Origin: Chitinispirillaceae bacterium
GTDB lineage: Bacteria > Fibrobacterota > Chitinivibrionia > Chitinivibrionales > Chitinispirillaceae
Assembly (NCBI GenBank): GCA_016932075.1
Contig: JAFGDP010000085.1
Location: forward strand, 1 to 16,738
Length of the DNA stretch: 16,738 nucleotides
Direction: 5' to 3'
This document shows positions 14,548-16,738 of the stretch, piece by piece (position 1 is the stretch's first letter; each line of letters starts with the position of its first letter). A model generated the notes under the pieces. The model saw nothing but the letters and a program-made list of their open reading frames with translations, was not told the origin of the DNA and did not search any database. A program made the translations under genes and the position numbers.

Positions 14548-14838
14548 ATGTTCGTCACGACCGTCATGGTAAAGGTCAAACCGGAACATGTCGACGCTTT
14601 TATCAAGGCATCAATCATCAACCATGAAAGCTCAGTACAGGAACCGGGGAACATGCGCTTTGACCTGCTGCAGTGCGCTGACGACCCGGCCTCGTTCATG
14701 CTCTATGAGGCGTATGATTCGGCGGCTTCATCAGCGGCGCACAAACAGACCGCTCACTATGCGGCATGGCGTGACGCGGTCGCTCCGTTCATGGCCGAGC
14801 CGAGACAAGGCATCCCGTACAACGGGATCAGGCCCTGA
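14548..14838 (+). CDS. LsrG-like antibiotic-biosynthesis-monooxygenase-fold protein
   Basis: The 96-residue protein is a single ABM ferredoxin-like domain of the same length as E. coli LsrG. It shares the LsrG block pattern from memory: NHESSVQEPGNMRFDLLQ (25-42), FMLYEAYDS (50-58), HKQTAHYAAW (65-74), and M-x-x-PR near 82-86 with NGIRP at the end. LsrG isomerises phosphorylated autoinducer-2 (phospho-DPD) in AI-2 breakdown. No lsrK, lsrF or Lsr transporter gene is here, so the substrate is probably another small dicarbonyl or quinone-like compound. The start is fixed by the strong ribosome site. Its stop is 3 bp from the alcohol dehydrogenase start, so the two form an operon. Fold: confident; reaction: uncertain. 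Confidence 0.85.
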   Translation: MFVTTVMVKVKPEHVDAFIKASIINHESSVQEPGNMRFDLLQCADDPASFMLYEAYDSAASSAAHKQTAHYAAWRDAVAPFMAEPRQGIPYNGIRP

Positions 14839-14841
14839 ACA

Positions 14842-16050
14842 GTGAAGCTTTCCCCGCACAGCGATGTCATGGATCCTGTTGCGGCGTTTTCGCTTGCGCG
14901 GCCCCCGAAAATCATTTTCGGCGCAGGATCCCTTGCGCGCATCGGTGCAGTCGCTTCGGCTCTGGGAAACAAATCGCTTCTGGTGGTTTCGCGAAGCCTA
15001 ATGCATAATTCCCTTGTCATGGGTCGCCTCGCCGCAACGCTTGACAATGCTTCCGTGGAAGTCCACGCCGTTTCCCTGAGCGGCGAGCCCTCCCCTGACC
15101 TGGTCGACACGACCGTCAAACAGTACGCGGATCGCGGGATCACCGTGGTCATAAGCATGGGCGGCGGCAGCGCCATTGACGCCGGCAAGGCGGTCTCCGC
15201 AATGCTGCCGCTGCGGAAACCGGTAACCGGTTTTCTCGAAGAGGTGGGTTCTGCCCCGCACCCGGGCACCAAAATTCCCTTTATCGCGGTGCCGACAACC
15301 GCGGGCACCGGCAGCGAAGCAAGCGCAAACGCGGTCCTGAGCACAATCGGTAACAATGGATTCAAGAAATCATTGCGCCACGAGGCGCTTACTCCTGACG
15401 TAGCTCTTGTCGATCCTGAGCTCGCCCTGACCTGCCCGCCCGAGGTGACCGCGGCATGCGGCATGGACGCGCTCACCCAGCTTCTCGAAGCGTACGTATC
15501 ACCCAAAGCGTCGCCAATGACCGACGCACTGTGCGAGAGCGCGTTTCCAAACCTGCGCAGCCATCTTTTCGCCGCATGTACCGACGGTACAAAAAACCTT
15601 GTTGCCCGATCGCATATGGCATACGCGGCACTCGTCTCGGGGATCGCGCTTGCAAATGCCGGGCTCGGCGTCGTGCACGGTTGTGCCTCGCCCATCGGCG
15701 GGTACGTTGCCATTCCTCACGGCGTGGTGTGCGGGACGCTGCTCGCGCCCGCGACAGCCGTCACCGTACAAAAGCTGTTTCGTGAAAACCCGGATCACGG
15801 CGCTCTTGCCAAATACGCACATGCCGGCACGCTGATTTCCGGCAAAAAACATGGAACAATCGAACAGGGGTGCGATGGCCTCATCACGACGTTACACAAG
15901 TTGACAGAAGCTGTTCGTATCCCGCGGCTGTCCGCCTACGGCATCTCGCACGACGACATCATGAAAACAGCGGCAGGCGCATCCAGCAAGAACAATCCGG
16001 CACCGCTGTCTGAGCAAGAGATACACGAGCTTCTATTATCGCGCCTTTGA
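14842..16050 (+). CDS. Iron-type (group III) alcohol dehydrogenase with altered metal ligands
   Basis: The 402-residue protein (GTG start) has Fe-ADH landmarks: MGGGSAIDAGKAVSAM (106-121) for NAD(P) binding and PTTAGTGSEAS (151-161). The metal region reads GMDALTQLLEAYVS near 207-220, then VVHGCASPIGGY and IPHG. By FucO comparison the four ligands are Asp, His, His, His. Here D209, H279 and H293 are present, but the second ligand is Gln (Q213), and the extra active-site His after H279 is Ser (S283). This resembles a known subfamily with DALTQ and HG-x-A-x-PIGG motifs, so it is probably functional, but its metal is unclear. It would reduce or oxidise a small aldehyde/alcohol. GTG 14842 has CAGG upstream and is 3 bp after the LsrG-like stop; ATG 14869 is the alternative. 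Confidence 0.9.
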   Translation: MKLSPHSDVMDPVAAFSLARPPKIIFGAGSLARIGAVASALGNKSLLVVSRSLMHNSLVMGRLAATLDNASVEVHAVSLSGEPSPDLVDTTVKQYADRGITVVISMGGGSAIDAGKAVSAMLPLRKPVTGFLEEVGSAPHPGTKIPFIAVPTTAGTGSEASANAVLSTIGNNGFKKSLRHEALTPDVALVDPELALTCPPEVTAACGMDALTQLLEAYVSPKASPMTDALCESAFPNLRSHLFAACTDGTKNLVARSHMAYAALVSGIALANAGLGVVHGCASPIGGYVAIPHGVVCGTLLAPATAVTVQKLFRENPDHGALAKYAHAGTLISGKKHGTIEQGCDGLITTLHKLTEAVRIPRLSAYGISHDDIMKTAAGASSKNNPAPLSEQEIHELLLSRL

Positions 16051-16134
16051 CGGATATCCCGAAGTATTTTTATGGAAGCATGCGCGGTATGCATCCGACA
16101 TGCGTCGTCATCAATACATGGAGTCTTGCATCTT

Positions 16135-16738
16135 ATGATACGGTTGGTACGCAACTTCGGTCTCTGCATGCTGGCGGCATGCCCGGCTTTTGCGGCGGAC
16201 ATCAACGTCCCGGTTTCCTACGACACGCTCAGAAACGGCCTGCGCATCATCGTGGTGCCGGACACCAATGTCGCCGTGGTCTCATGCCGTCTTTATTATT
16301 TTGTCGGCTCCATGTACGAATCCACCGGTTCCACCGGCCTTTCGCACATGTACGAGCACATGATGTTCAAGGGAACCCGCACGCTCGGCACAAACAATCT
16401 TAAAAAAGAGCTGCCGATCATGACCGCCATCGACTCGCTGGACCGGCTTTTGTACCTGCACGAACAGGCAGGGCACGCCGGTGATTCGGTTGCGGCACGC
16501 TACCGTTCCGCCATCGGCGCCCTCCTCGAAAAACAGCGGCGCCATATAAAAAAGGATGAAATATGGGAGCTGTATCAGAACAACGGCGGCACCCATCTGA
16601 ACGCCTGGACCGCGGACGACATGACCGCCTACATTGTCACGCTCCCGAAAAACAAGGTGGAGTTGTTCTACTGGATCGAATCCGACCGCATGGCCAATCC
16701 GGTGCTCAGGGAATTCACCAGCGAGCGCGACGTGGTCA
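16135..16738 (+). CDS. Exported M16 zinc peptidase (partial, C-terminus outside window)
   Basis: The first 201 codons are present from ATG 16135. A signal peptide (MIRLVRNFGLCMLAACPAFA, cleavage at about A20/A21) leads into the M16 core: LRNGLRIIVVPD (32-43), then the inverted zinc motif HMYEH (H71, E74, H75), followed by MMFKGT. Downstream, NAWTADDMTAY and FYWIESDRM fit the usual region around the third ligand. M16 peptidases (pitrilysin/PqqL/mitochondrial processing peptidase group) clamp and cut small peptides or unfolded chains. A signal peptide implies a periplasmic or outer role. GGAG 11 nt upstream is a fair ribosome site. The 84-bp gap after the dehydrogenase shows no clear terminator, so it may be in the same transcript. 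Confidence 0.9.
   Translation, partial: MIRLVRNFGLCMLAACPAFAADINVPVSYDTLRNGLRIIVVPDTNVAVVSCRLYYFVGSMYESTGSTGLSHMYEHMMFKGTRTLGTNNLKKELPIMTAIDSLDRLLYLHEQAGHAGDSVAARYRSAIGALLEKQRRHIKKDEIWELYQNNGGTHLNAWTADDMTAYIVTLPKNKVELFYWIESDRMANPVLREFTSERDVV

Noticed and set aside
14757..15713. Minus-strand open frame (318 codons) opposite the dehydrogenase
   Set aside because: Ser/Arg/Pro/Ala-rich low-complexity shadow; the plus strand encodes a canonical Fe-ADH.

Overview
The window is protein-coding DNA from a Gram-negative, flagellated bacterium. The evidence is a PorV/PorQ-like outer-membrane barrel, exported TPR and M16 proteins, a FliN-type motor-switch domain and a FapA-type protein. PorV/PorQ-type proteins are most typical of the FCB superphylum (Bacteroidota, Fibrobacterota and relatives), so a member such as Fibrobacterota is my guess. 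There is no rRNA or other direct taxonomic marker. I see no tRNA, rRNA, insertion sequence, phage gene or CRISPR array.

Layout. Positions 1-7953 (minus strand) form one closely spaced row, read right to left: fapA-like gene, large periplasmic TPR protein, small FlgN-like coiled-coil protein, soluble PAS histidine kinase, NtrC-type sigma-54 response regulator, then after a 122-bp gap a membrane HAMP-GGDEF protein cut by the left edge. The kinase/regulator pair beside FlgN- and FapA-type genes resembles the FlgS/FlgR flagellar regulators of epsilonproteobacteria in design. The GGDEF gene would add a c-di-GMP output or sensor. The gap before it holds a perfect 12-bp inverted repeat that brackets a plausible promoter. 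Positions 8174-9344 (plus) carry a zinc-ribbon/Yip1-like membrane protein and a single-domain FliN-like protein with a good promoter of its own.

Positions 9434-10943 (minus) are a YjbQ-family gene followed 7 bp later by a PorV/PorQ-like gene. Positions 11155-12018 (plus) encode an exported CapA-like protein. Positions 12071-13003 (minus) encode a membrane-anchored M23 endopeptidase with a hairpin-rich upstream region, and 13249-13470 a tiny PspC protein.

The right end is mostly metabolic: an omega-amidase-type nitrilase (minus, 13621-14445), divergent from an LsrG-like monooxygenase-fold gene that is only 3 bp from an iron-type alcohol dehydrogenase with altered metal ligands. A secreted M16 zinc peptidase is cut by the right edge.

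No intergenic stretch exceeds 300 bp. The most system-like region is the fapA-to-GGDEF cluster. I did not find a clearly new defence or mobile system.
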